Below, one piece after another: positions 18,196-26,336 of a stretch of DNA of 64,000 nt. Position numbers and translations under genes: made by a program. The notes under the pieces are model-generated. The model was given only the letters and a program-made list of their open reading frames with translations, made no database searches and was not told the DNA's origin. Positions within the stretch are counted from its first letter, which is position 1; each line of letters begins with the position of its first letter. Source of the stretch: Bradyrhizobium sp. DOA9. Its GTDB lineage: Bacteria > Pseudomonadota > Alphaproteobacteria > Rhizobiales > Xanthobacteraceae. The stretch covers positions 627,690-691,689 of the forward strand of contig NZ_DF820425.1 of assembly GCF_000617845.2 (NCBI RefSeq), read 5' to 3'.

Positions 18196-18552
18196 TCACC
18201 GCCCCTGATATTCGGCCCAGCACTCCGCCGTCTCATAGACGCGGACCGCCCACAGCTGCGGCAGCTTCGGCTTCAAGCGGTCCCAGATCCAGACCGCGAT
18301 GTTCTCGGCGGTCGGGTTCGCGAGGCCGTCGACCTCGTTCAGGCACTGGTGGTCCAGCGCGGCCATGATGCCGGCGAAACTTGTTTCGATATCGAAGAAA
18401 TCAGCGACGAAGCCGGTGTGCGGGTCGACCGGACCGTCCAGCTGGACCTCGACCCGGTAGGAATGGCCGTGCAGCCGGCTGCATCGATGGGCCTCGGGCA
18501 CGTTTGGCAGCCGATGCGCCGCCTCGAACTTGAACGCCTGCGATATCCTCAT
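18196..18552 (-). CDS. queD: 6-carboxytetrahydropterin synthase QueD (118 aa)
   Basis: This is a small 6-pyruvoyl-tetrahydropterin synthase/QueD-fold protein. Zinc-ligand histidines lie in FEAAHRLP and in SRLHGHSY, and the catalytic Cys precedes them in HRCSRLHGHS. The acid/substrate blocks GFVADFFDIE, LDHQCLNEV and PTAENIAVWIWD are all visible. QueD converts dihydroneopterin triphosphate to 6-carboxy-tetrahydropterin in the first steps of queuosine synthesis in the cytoplasm. I start at the ATG at 18552 with GGGAG 4 bases upstream; a GTG at 18564 is the alternative. It sits 84 bases left of the island boundary, so it is the native chromosomal neighbour of tRNA-Arg. Confidence 0.9.
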   Translation of the reverse strand: MRISQAFKFEAAHRLPNVPEAHRCSRLHGHSYRVEVQLDGPVDPHTGFVADFFDIETSFAGIMAALDHQCLNEVDGLANPTAENIAVWIWDRLKPKLPQLWAVRVYETAECWAEYQGR

Positions 18553-18635
18553 CCAGCTCCCCACACGGCATGGCCATCCGGTCTCGGGCCGGTCTGGCGA
18601 CCAGATGCTGTCCTGTCCTGACCTTTCGGCGAAGA

Positions 18636-18682
18636 ATGGCGCGCCCGGAACGATTCGAACGTCCGACCCTCAGATTCGTAGT
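18636..18682. repeat. Left attachment repeat (attL), partial tRNA-Arg copy
   Basis: These 47 bp are identical to 42525-42571 and correspond to CCA plus the acceptor, T-arm and variable-loop side through the anticodon loop of tRNA-Arg(ACG). The remaining 5' half of the tRNA is missing here, so this copy is a remnant. On insertion the island supplied its own 3' half to the gene at the other end. Confidence 0.95.
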
Positions 18683-18808
18683 TTCAGGGTCTAAATACTC
18701 AGACGTACGAAGCACTACGATTTAGCCATATTCTTCAATCAAGTCAGCGACATCCGGTCGCGGATCTACGCCCTATTTCCTGGTTGCTAGGTTGCTATCT
18801 GGTAGCTA
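18665..18808. promoter_or_regulatory. Integrase core- and arm-type site candidates beside attL
   Basis: GACCCT (18665-18670) and AGGGTC (18686-18691) form a perfect inverted pair around the anticodon-loop crossover region. The right half exists only at this island end. Further in, GGTTGCTA is repeated in tandem (18782-18789 and 18790-18797). The second copy starts a 19-mer (18790-18808) that recurs with two mismatches at 42462-42480 near the other end. This suits core and arm sites for a tyrosine recombinase. The integrase promoter must also lie in this stretch, which has no gene from 18565 to 18838. Confidence 0.45.
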
Positions 18809-18838
18809 CTACTCGGTGTAGCTATTTCGGCCGGTATA

Positions 18839-20008
18839 ATGACTACGAAACGTATTACCAAGCGCGTCGTCGACTCCCTCAAACCCGGCGAAATCGTCTG
18901 GGACGGCGAGCTGTCCGGGTTCTCCGTTCGTTGCCAGCGGAGGGACAAGGTCTATGGCCTGAAGACGCGCGTGAACGGGCGCCAGCGATGGTTCACGATA
19001 GGCAAGCATGGCGCCCCATGGACGCCGGACACAGCGCGGCGTCATGCCGTCGGCATGCTAGGTGAGATCGCTCGTGGCGGAGATCCGTCGAGCGGGAGGT
19101 CGACGACGAAAGACCTCACCGTCGAGGAGCTGACAAAGCTGTTCCTAGCCGAACACGTCGATACGAAGCGCAAAGCCAGTACGGCCAGCCTCTACCGCGA
19201 CATCCTGAACCGGATCGTTCTCCCGAAGCTGGGAAAGCGGATCGCTAAGGACGTCAAGAACGCTGACATTGCCGGCCTCCATCACGATCTGCATGAGACC
19301 CCGTACCAGGCAAATCGGACCGTTGCCGTCGTCTCAAAGATGTTCTCGTTCGCTGAAGCGCGGGAACTGGTTCCCAAAGATAGCAACCCATGTCGCCATA
19401 TCGAGAAATATCGCGAGAGTCCTCGCGAGCGTTTTCTCACCACGGAGGAGATTAACCGCCTAGCCGAGGCCATCCAGGAGGCCGAGCAAAGCGGTCGCAG
19501 CCTGCCATCCACGATCGCGGCTATCCGTCTCCTTCTGTTCACAGGAGCCCGCCGCGGTGAGATTCTGACACTCAAATGGGACTACGTCGATTTCGAGCGA
19601 TCGATGCTGTTCTTGCCCGACAGCAAGAGCGGCAGGAAGCCCATCCACTTGAACGCCTTGGCAACTGCGGTTCTTCGCGAGCTGCCCAGGCTGGCGGGTA
19701 ACCCATACGTCCTTCCAGGACGGAAGGAGGGAGAGTCAGTCAAGGAACTGAAGACCACCTGGAAATCGATTAGGCACCGAGCAGGCTTGGAGACCGTTAG
19801 GCTCCACGACATGCGTCACACCTTCGCCAGCATTGCCGCCGGTTCTGGCGCATCTCTGTACATCATCGGCAAGCTGCTGGGTCATAAGAATCCAGCCACG
19901 ACCCAGCGTTACGCCCATCTCGCAAACGATCCGCTCAGATCCGTCGGCCAGCAAATCGCCGATAGCCTGGGAGCCGCTCTAACCCCCAAGGCGCCAGAGG
20001 CGCGTTGA
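18839..20008 (+). CDS. Tyrosine-type site-specific integrase (389 aa)
   Basis: The domains run in the usual order: N-terminal arm-binding region (1-90), SAM-like core-binding domain (about 92-185), catalytic domain (about 197-365). The active-site set is present: Arg in TGARRGEIL (238), Lys in DSKSGRKP (263), HDMRHTF (H323, R326), GHK (H349) and the nucleophile in TQRYAHL (Y358). It belongs with tRNA-targeting integrases and should recombine the 47-bp att repeats. It starts 156 bases inside attL. This end carries the truncated tRNA copy, not the intact tRNA. The first codons (MTTKRITKRVVDSLKPGE) match the common N-terminus of such integrases. Length is normal and no break is seen, so it is probably active. 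Confidence 0.95.
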   Translation: MTTKRITKRVVDSLKPGEIVWDGELSGFSVRCQRRDKVYGLKTRVNGRQRWFTIGKHGAPWTPDTARRHAVGMLGEIARGGDPSSGRSTTKDLTVEELTKLFLAEHVDTKRKASTASLYRDILNRIVLPKLGKRIAKDVKNADIAGLHHDLHETPYQANRTVAVVSKMFSFAEARELVPKDSNPCRHIEKYRESPRERFLTTEEINRLAEAIQEAEQSGRSLPSTIAAIRLLLFTGARRGEILTLKWDYVDFERSMLFLPDSKSGRKPIHLNALATAVLRELPRLAGNPYVLPGRKEGESVKELKTTWKSIRHRAGLETVRLHDMRHTFASIAAGSGASLYIIGKLLGHKNPATTQRYAHLANDPLRSVGQQIADSLGAALTPKAPEAR

Positions 20009-20048
20009 GCCCTTCTCAATAAATCCATCACGCAAGAGCGAGATCGAG

Positions 20049-20567
20049 ATGTCCCGCCCGAAATCTTCTGCCCGCAAATCCCAGGTCCCCGAACACCGTA
20101 TGATCATCGACATCCGGAACTGTTCATTCAGCTACTTCGCCTGCTGTCACTCGTCGGAACGGCCGCGCCATACGACAGAGGAAGCAATCATCACCCTGCT
20201 CGGCAGCATAGTTGAAATCGATCCCCCTCAACCCGAGCACATCGGCCAGGCCATCGAATGCGCATTCACCTTTGAGCGCAGCCTTAGGGAAGATCGTGTT
20301 GGCGATTCCGACTCACGTCTGAGCCTTTTTTCAATACAGCTGTCGCGAACCACCCGGTCATTATTCGCTTATGTGCCGGAGGGCCTGCTTTGGGGCCTTC
20401 AGGCCAGGTGCGAGGCCGGTGCTATCACCCGCATCGAAGCTACCTACCTCAAGCCGTTCCGCGGTCATGGGGATGTGACGAGCTTTCATTTCACCGGACC
20501 AACCTTTCCGGTGCCGAGTAGTCGGGCGGTCGATAACGGCCAGCTAGTGCAGTCCGGGATGCAGTAA
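20049..20567 (+). CDS. Island protein of unknown function (172 aa)
   Basis: A 172-residue soluble protein without signal peptide or membrane segment. The N-terminus is basic (SRPKSSARKSQ), with FSYFACCHSSERPRHTTEE as a Cys-containing segment. The C-terminal part is strand-rich (GDVTSFHFTGPTFPVP). No family is recognised. It follows the integrase by 40 bases in the same direction and precedes another unknown gene by 15 bases, so the three may be co-transcribed. Codon use has no strong bias against the island average. It may be an accessory factor of the element; this is positional inference. Confidence 0.6.
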   Translation: MSRPKSSARKSQVPEHRMIIDIRNCSFSYFACCHSSERPRHTTEEAIITLLGSIVEIDPPQPEHIGQAIECAFTFERSLREDRVGDSDSRLSLFSIQLSRTTRSLFAYVPEGLLWGLQARCEAGAITRIEATYLKPFRGHGDVTSFHFTGPTFPVPSSRAVDNGQLVQSGMQ

Positions 20568-20582
20568 CGAGCGGAGTCAAGC

Positions 20583-21296
20583 ATGCCTTCCGAGTTGCCC
20601 AATCAGATTTCTCTCGCCCAGGTGGCGCTATGGATCGCTCGGGGAATCAGACCAGTACCCGAACAGTTGTTTGCACGCACGAAGGTGCGCTTGGACGAGG
20701 ATGAACTTGGGTCCAACGATACCTTGCGCCGGCTCCTCGCGCTGCTGGCTGACGGGGAGCTAACGGCCACTGCCAAGATCAGCGTCGTCTACGAGGGTGA
20801 AGATCCACTGACGCCCGTCCCTATTCCCCAGATCGGGCCATTCGAGGTGCCATCCTCAACTTGGTATTCAGGGGACATTCGATGGAACGCATCTGCACTG
20901 GAAATAACCGAAGGGTTTGATCTGCCAGGTGAGATGTTTGACGCGCTCGATTTCTCAGGCGATTTCTTTGCGTGGGGAAACCGAGCCTTCTTTGAGCCCG
21001 TGGTCCTCCCGACCAATGAGGTATTGTCCGCGTTCCCTGCCCTTACGAGCCCGGTCTCCGGTGCGCCCGTCAGAACGAATGTCGGTGGTCGACCTGCAAA
21101 ATACGATTGGCCTGATTTCTATGCTGCAGCTGCGGCTTGGATCTATGAAAGCGGTATTCCGAAGACCCAGGCGGACATGGTGAAGGCAATGGCTCAATGG
21201 TGTCAGAACAACTGGGACACCGAACCTGGTGACACGGAGCTGAAGGGACGCATCCGCCGGTTCCTGGACAGATTCAGGAAGGAGGTCGGAAACTAG
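20583..21296 (+). CDS. Island protein with C-terminal DNA-binding-like region (237 aa)
   Basis: An N-terminal region (about 1-150) begins ISLAQVALWIARGIRPVP and is acidic and mixed. The C-terminal 75 residues contain NVGGRPAKYDWPDFYAAAA, then PKTQADMVKAMAQWC and ELKGRIRRFLDRFRKEV. This pattern (GGRPAKYDW followed by two helices) is frequent in proteins of integrated elements and suits a small helical DNA-binding or multimerisation domain; I know it by memory only. No catalytic motif is seen. It sits between the integrase block and the AlpA-like gene. A regulatory or replication-accessory role is plausible but not shown. Confidence 0.6.
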   Translation: MPSELPNQISLAQVALWIARGIRPVPEQLFARTKVRLDEDELGSNDTLRRLLALLADGELTATAKISVVYEGEDPLTPVPIPQIGPFEVPSSTWYSGDIRWNASALEITEGFDLPGEMFDALDFSGDFFAWGNRAFFEPVVLPTNEVLSAFPALTSPVSGAPVRTNVGGRPAKYDWPDFYAAAAAWIYESGIPKTQADMVKAMAQWCQNNWDTEPGDTELKGRIRRFLDRFRKEVGN

Positions 21297-21372
21297 TTAC
21301 CGACCGTTACCGGCCGACACACGTTCTCGCCCGTGACAGAAGCCTCGCAGAAATTCACTGCAAGAGGCACGA

Positions 21373-21579
21373 ATGACAACAGACCTACTTCCCCAACAAC
21401 AACTGGCCCACATCCTCGCCGTCTCGGAACGCACGCTCGAACGGTGGCGCGTCGAAGGATGCGGCCCGGCCTACCTCAAAGCGGGCAGGCGAGTCCTTTA
21501 CCGCCGCAGCGACGTAGACCAGTGGCTCGACAACAACGCGCGTACCTCCACGTCCGATCGGGGAGCTTGCAATGTCTGA
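21373..21579 (+). CDS. AlpA/excisionase-like helix-turn-helix protein (68 aa)
   Basis: A single MerR-type winged HTH: LLPQQQLAHILAVSERTLERW, then CGPAYLKAGRRVLYRRSDVDQWLD. This is the standard pattern of AlpA-like regulators and recombination directionality factors, where the final R-YRRSDV-W-L segment forms the wing. In integrated elements such proteins switch integrase direction and/or activate replication genes. It overlaps the primase gene by 8 bases, so the two are translationally coupled. No other excisionase candidate is visible, so it is the best RDF candidate for this island. Confidence 0.8.
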   Translation: MTTDLLPQQQLAHILAVSERTLERWRVEGCGPAYLKAGRRVLYRRSDVDQWLDNNARTSTSDRGACNV

Positions 21580-22543
21580 GAGGGGTCAAGCCGGAAACCA
21601 CCGAGCGCTGGTCGATGCCCATGCCGTCGCTCGCGCCCTCGGCGGTGACGTGGTCGGCCGGAACCGAGTGCAAGCACCGGGCCCCGGTCATTCACGCAAG
21701 GATCGGTCTCTCAGCGTCAAGCTCGAACCGGACGCGGCAGACGGTTTCTTGGTCCATTCCTTTGCAGGCGACGATCCGATCGTCTGCAAGGATTACGTGC
21801 GGCGCGCGCTCGGCTTGCCGGCATTCGGTATCGCCAAGCACCGTCCGCGTCGGCTGCAGACCCAATCGGCTCCTGGTCGCGTGGGCGGACAACGGCATGT
21901 GCCCGGCGACAACCGCTCAGCGAAGCAGTTGGAGAAGGCCCGATGGCTCTGGAAACAGGCGGCACCAATCGCCGGGTCTCCGGCTGAGACCTACCTGCGG
22001 GTTGCGCGGAGCTATTCGGGCGAACTGCCGTCGACAGTGCGGTATCTGAAGCCGAGGGGCCGATATCCGGCAGCCATGATCGCCGCTTTCGGCATGGCGC
22101 GGGAGAATGAGCCTGGAGTGCTTGAGATAGCACCGGGTGAAGTTGCCGGCGTCCACCTGACGCGCATCCGCGCTGATGGCACCGGGAAAGCAGGCACCGA
22201 GAGCGACAAGGTCATGATCGGCAGCAGCACGGGCTCTCCGATCATCGTCGCGCCGCCGAATGACCTGCTGGGATTGGCGATCGCAGAGGGCATCGAGGAC
22301 GCGCTGTCCTGGCATGCAGCTACGGGGCTCGGAACCTGGGCTGCAGGAGCGGCGTCTCGCCTACCGAAGCTCGCAGCGGCCGTACCGCGCTACGTCGACT
22401 CTATCTGCATCGTCCCCGACAACGACGATGCCGGATTGAAGCACGCCACTGAGCTTGCCGCAGCGCTGCGGGCTCACGGGTTTCACGTAGAGCTGGGGCG
22501 GTGGCCCGCCATCCGCAATTCGGAGGGACCGGTCCAAAAATGA
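21572..22543 (+). CDS. Toprim-domain primase-like protein (323 aa)
   Basis: An N-terminal segment (about 1-90, ALGGDVVGRNRVQAPGPGHS, with FLVHSFAGDD) matches the zinc-finger-like start of plasmid/phage primases, but the Cys ligands are absent. The C-terminal half contains a Toprim domain: LAIAEGIEDALSW supplies the acidic motif and ICIVPDNDDAG the DxD-like motif. Such proteins prime DNA synthesis for mobile elements, usually with a helicase. It is followed by a RepA-like ATPase gene with an ATGA overlap. The domain call is by motif; strand displacement or priming activity is not shown. Confidence 0.75.
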   Translation: MSERGQAGNHRALVDAHAVARALGGDVVGRNRVQAPGPGHSRKDRSLSVKLEPDAADGFLVHSFAGDDPIVCKDYVRRALGLPAFGIAKHRPRRLQTQSAPGRVGGQRHVPGDNRSAKQLEKARWLWKQAAPIAGSPAETYLRVARSYSGELPSTVRYLKPRGRYPAAMIAAFGMARENEPGVLEIAPGEVAGVHLTRIRADGTGKAGTESDKVMIGSSTGSPIIVAPPNDLLGLAIAEGIEDALSWHAATGLGTWAAGAASRLPKLAAAVPRYVDSICIVPDNDDAGLKHATELAAALRAHGFHVELGRWPAIRNSEGPVQK

Positions 22544-23598
22544 TCAAGCAAGATGCCAACGAAATTCTGATGAGCGAAGGCTCCGAGAGGTTGCGAGAGA
22601 TGTTCGACGAGATGATGATGGACTGCGACGCCGATCCGGATCAGTCGCGTGATGACGAGACGGTGCACGAAGGCGCTGAACGGAAAGCACCCCGCCTTCA
22701 GACGATCTGCCTCCGACAGTTCGCCCGACTGAAGCTCCCCCCGCGGAAGATGATCCTGGATCCGATCCTGCCTCAGAAGGGGCTGGGGATGTTGTTTGCA
22801 GGGCGTGGCATCGGCAAGACACACACGGCACTCGGGATGGCGTATGCAGTTAGCTGCGGTGGGGAGTTTCTCCGATGGCACGCGGAGAAGCCCAGGAACG
22901 TGCTGTACGTCGACGGCGAAATGCCCCAGCAAGCGCTGCAGGAGCGCCTGTCAGCGTTGATGGATGCATCTGAGAAACAGCCGGAAGACGGCGCTTTCAG
23001 GCTGCTCTGCATGGATCGACAGGAACTCGGCTTTTCGCTCAACCTGGCCAACCCCAAGCACCAGGGCTTCTTGGACCGCCACCTAGAGGATGTAGCATTC
23101 TTGGTGTTGGACAATCTCTCCACCTTAATGAACGGCGGTCCCGAGAACGATGCTGAGTCTTGGGTCTCTATGCAGGAGTGGCTCTTGCAGCTGCGCCGCC
23201 GGGACATCACCGTGCTCCTGGTCCACCATGCTGCGCGGAACGGCAATGCTCGCGGTACCTCGAAGCGAGAGGATGTCCTGGATACGGTCATCAAACTCAA
23301 GCACCCGGACGACTACGATCCGTCGGAGGGCGCTCGGTTCGAGGTCCATCTGGAGAAAGCGCGCGGCATCTTCGGGGAGAAAGCGTTGGGCTTCGAAGCG
23401 AGGCTGGTTCAGACGGAGGGTGGAGCTTCGGCATGGGTCTGCCGCGATCTCGGAGAAGAGGATGAGGAGGAATTGGATCAGATGTTGACGTTGTCCCAAG
23501 AAGGAAAATCCGTTCGTGAGATCGCGGAGATGATGGGCAAATCTAAGTCGGTCGTTGGCCGGCGCCTCAAAGAAGCGAGAAAACTGAACAAGGAGTAA
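22540..23598 (+). CDS. RepA-like AAA/RecA-fold ATPase (352 aa)
   Basis: A RecA-like ATPase with Walker A AGRGIGKT (87-94) in GLGMLFAGRGIGKTHTALG. A Walker B-like FLVLDNLSTL follows, and then VLLVHHAARNG as sensor-like strand and histidines. The family is that of hexameric RepA-type replicative helicases (plasmid RSF1010 type). The C-terminal 45 residues (EEELDQMLTLSQEGKSVREIAEMM...) look like an added helix-turn-helix. The start at the ATG at 22540 overlaps the primase stop (ATGA), with GGAGGG upstream. Together with the primase it forms a replication module. The C-terminal HTH would allow sequence-specific DNA contact. Role in episomal replication is inference. Confidence 0.8.
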   Translation: MIKQDANEILMSEGSERLREMFDEMMMDCDADPDQSRDDETVHEGAERKAPRLQTICLRQFARLKLPPRKMILDPILPQKGLGMLFAGRGIGKTHTALGMAYAVSCGGEFLRWHAEKPRNVLYVDGEMPQQALQERLSALMDASEKQPEDGAFRLLCMDRQELGFSLNLANPKHQGFLDRHLEDVAFLVLDNLSTLMNGGPENDAESWVSMQEWLLQLRRRDITVLLVHHAARNGNARGTSKREDVLDTVIKLKHPDDYDPSEGARFEVHLEKARGIFGEKALGFEARLVQTEGGASAWVCRDLGEEDEEELDQMLTLSQEGKSVREIAEMMGKSKSVVGRRLKEARKLNKE

Positions 23599-23611
23599 CA
23601 CGGCGTCTAAA

Positions 23612-23654
23612 CTGTCCCACTGTCCCGCTGCCTGCGTGTGGGACAGTGGGACAG
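23612..23654. repeat. GGGACA palindrome, copy 1
   Basis: A perfect 15-bp inverted repeat CTGTCCCACTGTCCC (23612-23626) and GGGACAGTGGGACAG (23640-23654) flanks a 13-base loop. Each arm contains two tandem copies of the TGTCCC/GGGACA hexamer. No T-run follows, so it is not a standard terminator. It lies between the replication module and the first cargo unit, 139 bases before the latter. Copies 2 and 3 share loop and flank bases, so they are related elements rather than chance palindromes. Confidence 0.85.
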
Positions 23655-23793
23655 GACCGAAGCCCCCGCCACTGAAAGACAGCCGCCAGAGCGCAGGGAC
23701 ATATTTGCGCGACTATCTCCGCTGCTATTTCACACTTGAACTCTAAGCGTGCAGTAGTGTTAAATTCTACCGTCGGTTTGGCAGGGGGGTGGC

Positions 23794-25065
23794 ATGCAGT
23801 TCGACCGTCGAACGTTCCTCATTAGCGCCTTAACACTACTTGGTTACCCGACGAGACGAGCTTACGCGGTTGAGCCGATGACCGTGATGGCAGTTGTCTC
23901 TGCGGCATCCAACGTCGGCTCAAGCGCTCTGGAGTTTTTCAAGAAGAGCGGTGATTTCGAAAACGAGCTGAATGCTCTCCATGTGAAGCTCGACCAGCTT
24001 CTCCGCAATCAACTAACGATCCTGCAGGCAGTATCTGATCTCGCCACTGACGTAAAACTAATCGTTGAGAAGCTTGGCAAGATACCAACCGAAGTAATAG
24101 CAGCCCAGCATCTGTCCGACTCCGCGTTACTATGCAGTACTTTGGCCGACGCTTTCGATCACGGGACTCCGAAAGATATCGTTGCGCGCATCAACGGCCC
24201 TAACGGTGCTTACGAGCTGGCGGCCCGACTTGATCACGCATCCTCTTATGCCTTGCCCGCGCCCAACGTCGCATTGGCCGCACATAACGTTCTGAACTCG
24301 ATCGACGCTGTCGCGAAGAAGGCCGGCAAGCAGACCCTGAACGAGGTTCGTTCAAGGCTGGTGGACGCAAGCACATATTTGCGGGCCTCACTAGAACGGA
24401 TGACAGCTCGCGGCATCAAAGCCAACTTTCCTAATCCGGCGACGTATCAACAAGCCACCTCGGCCCTGCGTAATCACAATAAGGTACTGCGGATCTTGCC
24501 GGAGGACTTCGATGCGAAGCGACAAGATGTTGGCCAAGAAATTGAGGATGTACGGCAGGTGTGCACCATGCATGCTGGAGGCGAGAAGGCAACCAGTAAC
24601 ACCAGCTCTTTCTGCGTTACTCGTGGTAAGGGTGACTATGCATCCGAGTTCTGCACCTACTCCGTCAATGTTGATGTATACACAAATGTCATTAGATCCA
24701 AATTCAAGCTGCGAAGAAAGGTCTTCTACGGCGGAAAGTCCTTCTACGAACTAGATAACATCCCTTCTGATCAGTGGGAACGCTTTACGTGGGTGAGACA
24801 TGTGTCGCGCATAAAGCACAGCGGCGAAAATTGGAGCACCCTTCCAGATTCCAAATCTGATGATCCGGGAAAAATCGCTGGATGCAGATCGGTGTTCATC
24901 GACGAAAAGACGGGCCTGCCCCCAGGCGAACTCGATGCTTTCTTAAATGCTATTCAGCTCTATGACAGCTACGTCGCTGAAGAGAGTCGCCTTCTGTCAA
25001 TTCAAGCTGTTGCCTCCGCGGATTTAGAACGTTGCAAACGGATCAGTTCAATATTGAGGGCGTGA
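23794..25065 (+). CDS. Exported helical protein, first gene of two-gene unit (423 aa)
   Basis: The N-terminus FDRRTFLISALTLLGY has a twin-arginine-like motif (DRRTFL) and a hydrophobic core, with a cleavage site near AYA-VE. Tat or Sec export is therefore likely. The mature N-terminal region (about 40-115) is helix-rich with leucine heptads (NELNALHVKLDQLLRNQLTILQAV). The central part stays helical to about 240, and the C-terminal part (about 255-390) is more mixed with Cys residues (RQVCTMHAGG, SFCVTRGKGDY, EFCTYSVN). No family is recognised. The stop is one base before the GTG start of the next gene. Its base composition looks lower in GC than the flanking chromosome, which suits recent acquisition. 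An envelope-located pair with unknown role. Confidence 0.7.
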   Translation: MQFDRRTFLISALTLLGYPTRRAYAVEPMTVMAVVSAASNVGSSALEFFKKSGDFENELNALHVKLDQLLRNQLTILQAVSDLATDVKLIVEKLGKIPTEVIAAQHLSDSALLCSTLADAFDHGTPKDIVARINGPNGAYELAARLDHASSYALPAPNVALAAHNVLNSIDAVAKKAGKQTLNEVRSRLVDASTYLRASLERMTARGIKANFPNPATYQQATSALRNHNKVLRILPEDFDAKRQDVGQEIEDVRQVCTMHAGGEKATSNTSSFCVTRGKGDYASEFCTYSVNVDVYTNVIRSKFKLRRKVFYGGKSFYELDNIPSDQWERFTWVRHVSRIKHSGENWSTLPDSKSDDPGKIAGCRSVFIDEKTGLPPGELDAFLNAIQLYDSYVAEESRLLSIQAVASADLERCKRISSILRA

Positions 25066-25066
25066 C

Positions 25067-26155
25067 GTGTACAGGCACATTTTAGTCATTCTGTTCTTGA
25101 TGGTTCTCGCTCCAACGGCATCAGCCAAAGAGCAGCAACGAACGACGGACGGAACGGGGGCAATCGGGAAGAAGATTGTCGATAGCGCTGTCTCGATTTT
25201 GGCGGAGCTGAACAAGCATACGCCTGAATCGTCGCGCATCGTGCAGTTCTTTTCTGGTGTTTCGAAATGGTTGAGCGATCAAACAAAACCATCCAAATCG
25301 TTTCTTGACTACAAAGACGTGGAGCGAGTTCGCGTCGATATTGAAAAGCTGGATAAGTTAAGCCCCGCTCAATTAGAGCCGCTTATGAGCCGCCCCAGTT
25401 TGCGGAGATTTGCTACCGCGGGCGAGACGACGGTCATTTCCGGCAGCGCGGAGCTTCGCAAGATGCAGCAAGCGGTCGACGTTCGAAGAAATGAAATTCA
25501 TGCACTCGAACGGCAGCGCGATGACCTCACTCGCACGCGGGAAGCCTACGCGACAACGGAAGCAACTGCACGCGAGGTCGCAGATAGAATAGGGAGGGAA
25601 CTCGGAAACGTGCCCCTCAACATAGTTGTGCTCTTCGAAGGGCACTCTCTGCCGATGAGTTGGTACGATCTATCTCAAGAACTGCAGCCAGCATTATGGG
25701 ATCGTGTGCGAGCTGCGGATGCGGCATTAAAGCGTTATGACGCGGAGATCGCCAGCGCAGAGCGAGATCTGAAAACCTTCACTGAAGCGCGGGAGGCGCT
25801 AGATCGCATTTGGAATGTTCCAGTAGCAGCGTCAAGCCCTTCAGCGATCGGCGATCTTCAAGTGAAGATGAAGAACGATATCCAAGCTACCGTGACCTCC
25901 GCCAACGAAATGCGGAAGGAGGCTGCCGCCATAAGGGATCACAACGCCCGCATTGCTGCGATCCAAAAGTTGATGTCAATTGGGAAGAACCTTGGAGATT
26001 TATATCAGGCCGGGAAGGCGCTCAGTAAGAAGTCTGCTGACGACAGTGGTCCGAACAACACATTGATTTGGATTGGCACCGAACCTGAACAACCACCAAA
26101 TACCTCCGCACCTGATCAACGAAACACTCCGCATCCAGGAGCCCTGAGGTTGTAG
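25067..26155 (+). CDS. Exported coiled-coil protein, second gene of two-gene unit (362 aa)
   Basis: A signal peptide (HILVILFLMVLAPTASA, mature start near KEQQ) is followed by a predicted long helical/coiled-coil region (about 100-280: LRKMQQAVDVRRNEIHALER and AALKRYDAEIASAERDLKTF). A short ordered segment (GNVPLNIVVLFEGHSLPMSW) interrupts it, and a Pro/Asn-rich tail ends it. The start is GTG at 25067, 1 base after the upstream stop, so the pair is clearly an operon. No enzyme motif is visible. Two exported helical proteins in one operon could form a pore or scaffold in the periplasm, or bind the cell surface. This is inference. I do not recognise a known toxin or defence family. Confidence 0.65.
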   Translation: MYRHILVILFLMVLAPTASAKEQQRTTDGTGAIGKKIVDSAVSILAELNKHTPESSRIVQFFSGVSKWLSDQTKPSKSFLDYKDVERVRVDIEKLDKLSPAQLEPLMSRPSLRRFATAGETTVISGSAELRKMQQAVDVRRNEIHALERQRDDLTRTREAYATTEATAREVADRIGRELGNVPLNIVVLFEGHSLPMSWYDLSQELQPALWDRVRAADAALKRYDAEIASAERDLKTFTEAREALDRIWNVPVAASSPSAIGDLQVKMKNDIQATVTSANEMRKEAAAIRDHNARIAAIQKLMSIGKNLGDLYQAGKALSKKSADDSGPNNTLIWIGTEPEQPPNTSAPDQRNTPHPGALRL

Positions 26156-26235
26156 TCGTTCGGCGGGGCGGTCTGGTCAAGGCTATTCGGCTCAACGTAC
26201 CAAGGAAATCGAACATCGGGTAACACTCTCGGGAT

Positions 26236-26278
26236 TGTCCCGCCTGTCCCGCTGCTTGCGCGCGGGACGGTGGGACAG
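26236..26278. repeat. GGGACA palindrome, copy 2
   Basis: The left arm TGTCCCGCCTGTCCC (26236-26250) faces the right arm GGGACGGTGGGACAG (26264-26278). The arms pair with one bulge and a few mismatches. The loop GCTGCTTGCGCGC and the trailing ACAGGACC closely resemble copy 1. It lies 58 bases before the next cargo gene. Confidence 0.8.
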
Positions 26279-26336
26279 GACCCACACGGGGAGACAAACA
26301 GCTCGACGGTACCACGACTTCGCAGAGAGCTTCAGT

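Noticed and set aside
18401..18715. 104-codon minus-strand frame crossing queD and attL
   Set aside because: Overlaps queD in another frame and the tRNA remnant; no protein-like pattern.
23612..23654. Palindrome copy 1 as a rho-independent terminator
   Set aside because: The 15-bp stem is strong but no T-run follows on either strand.
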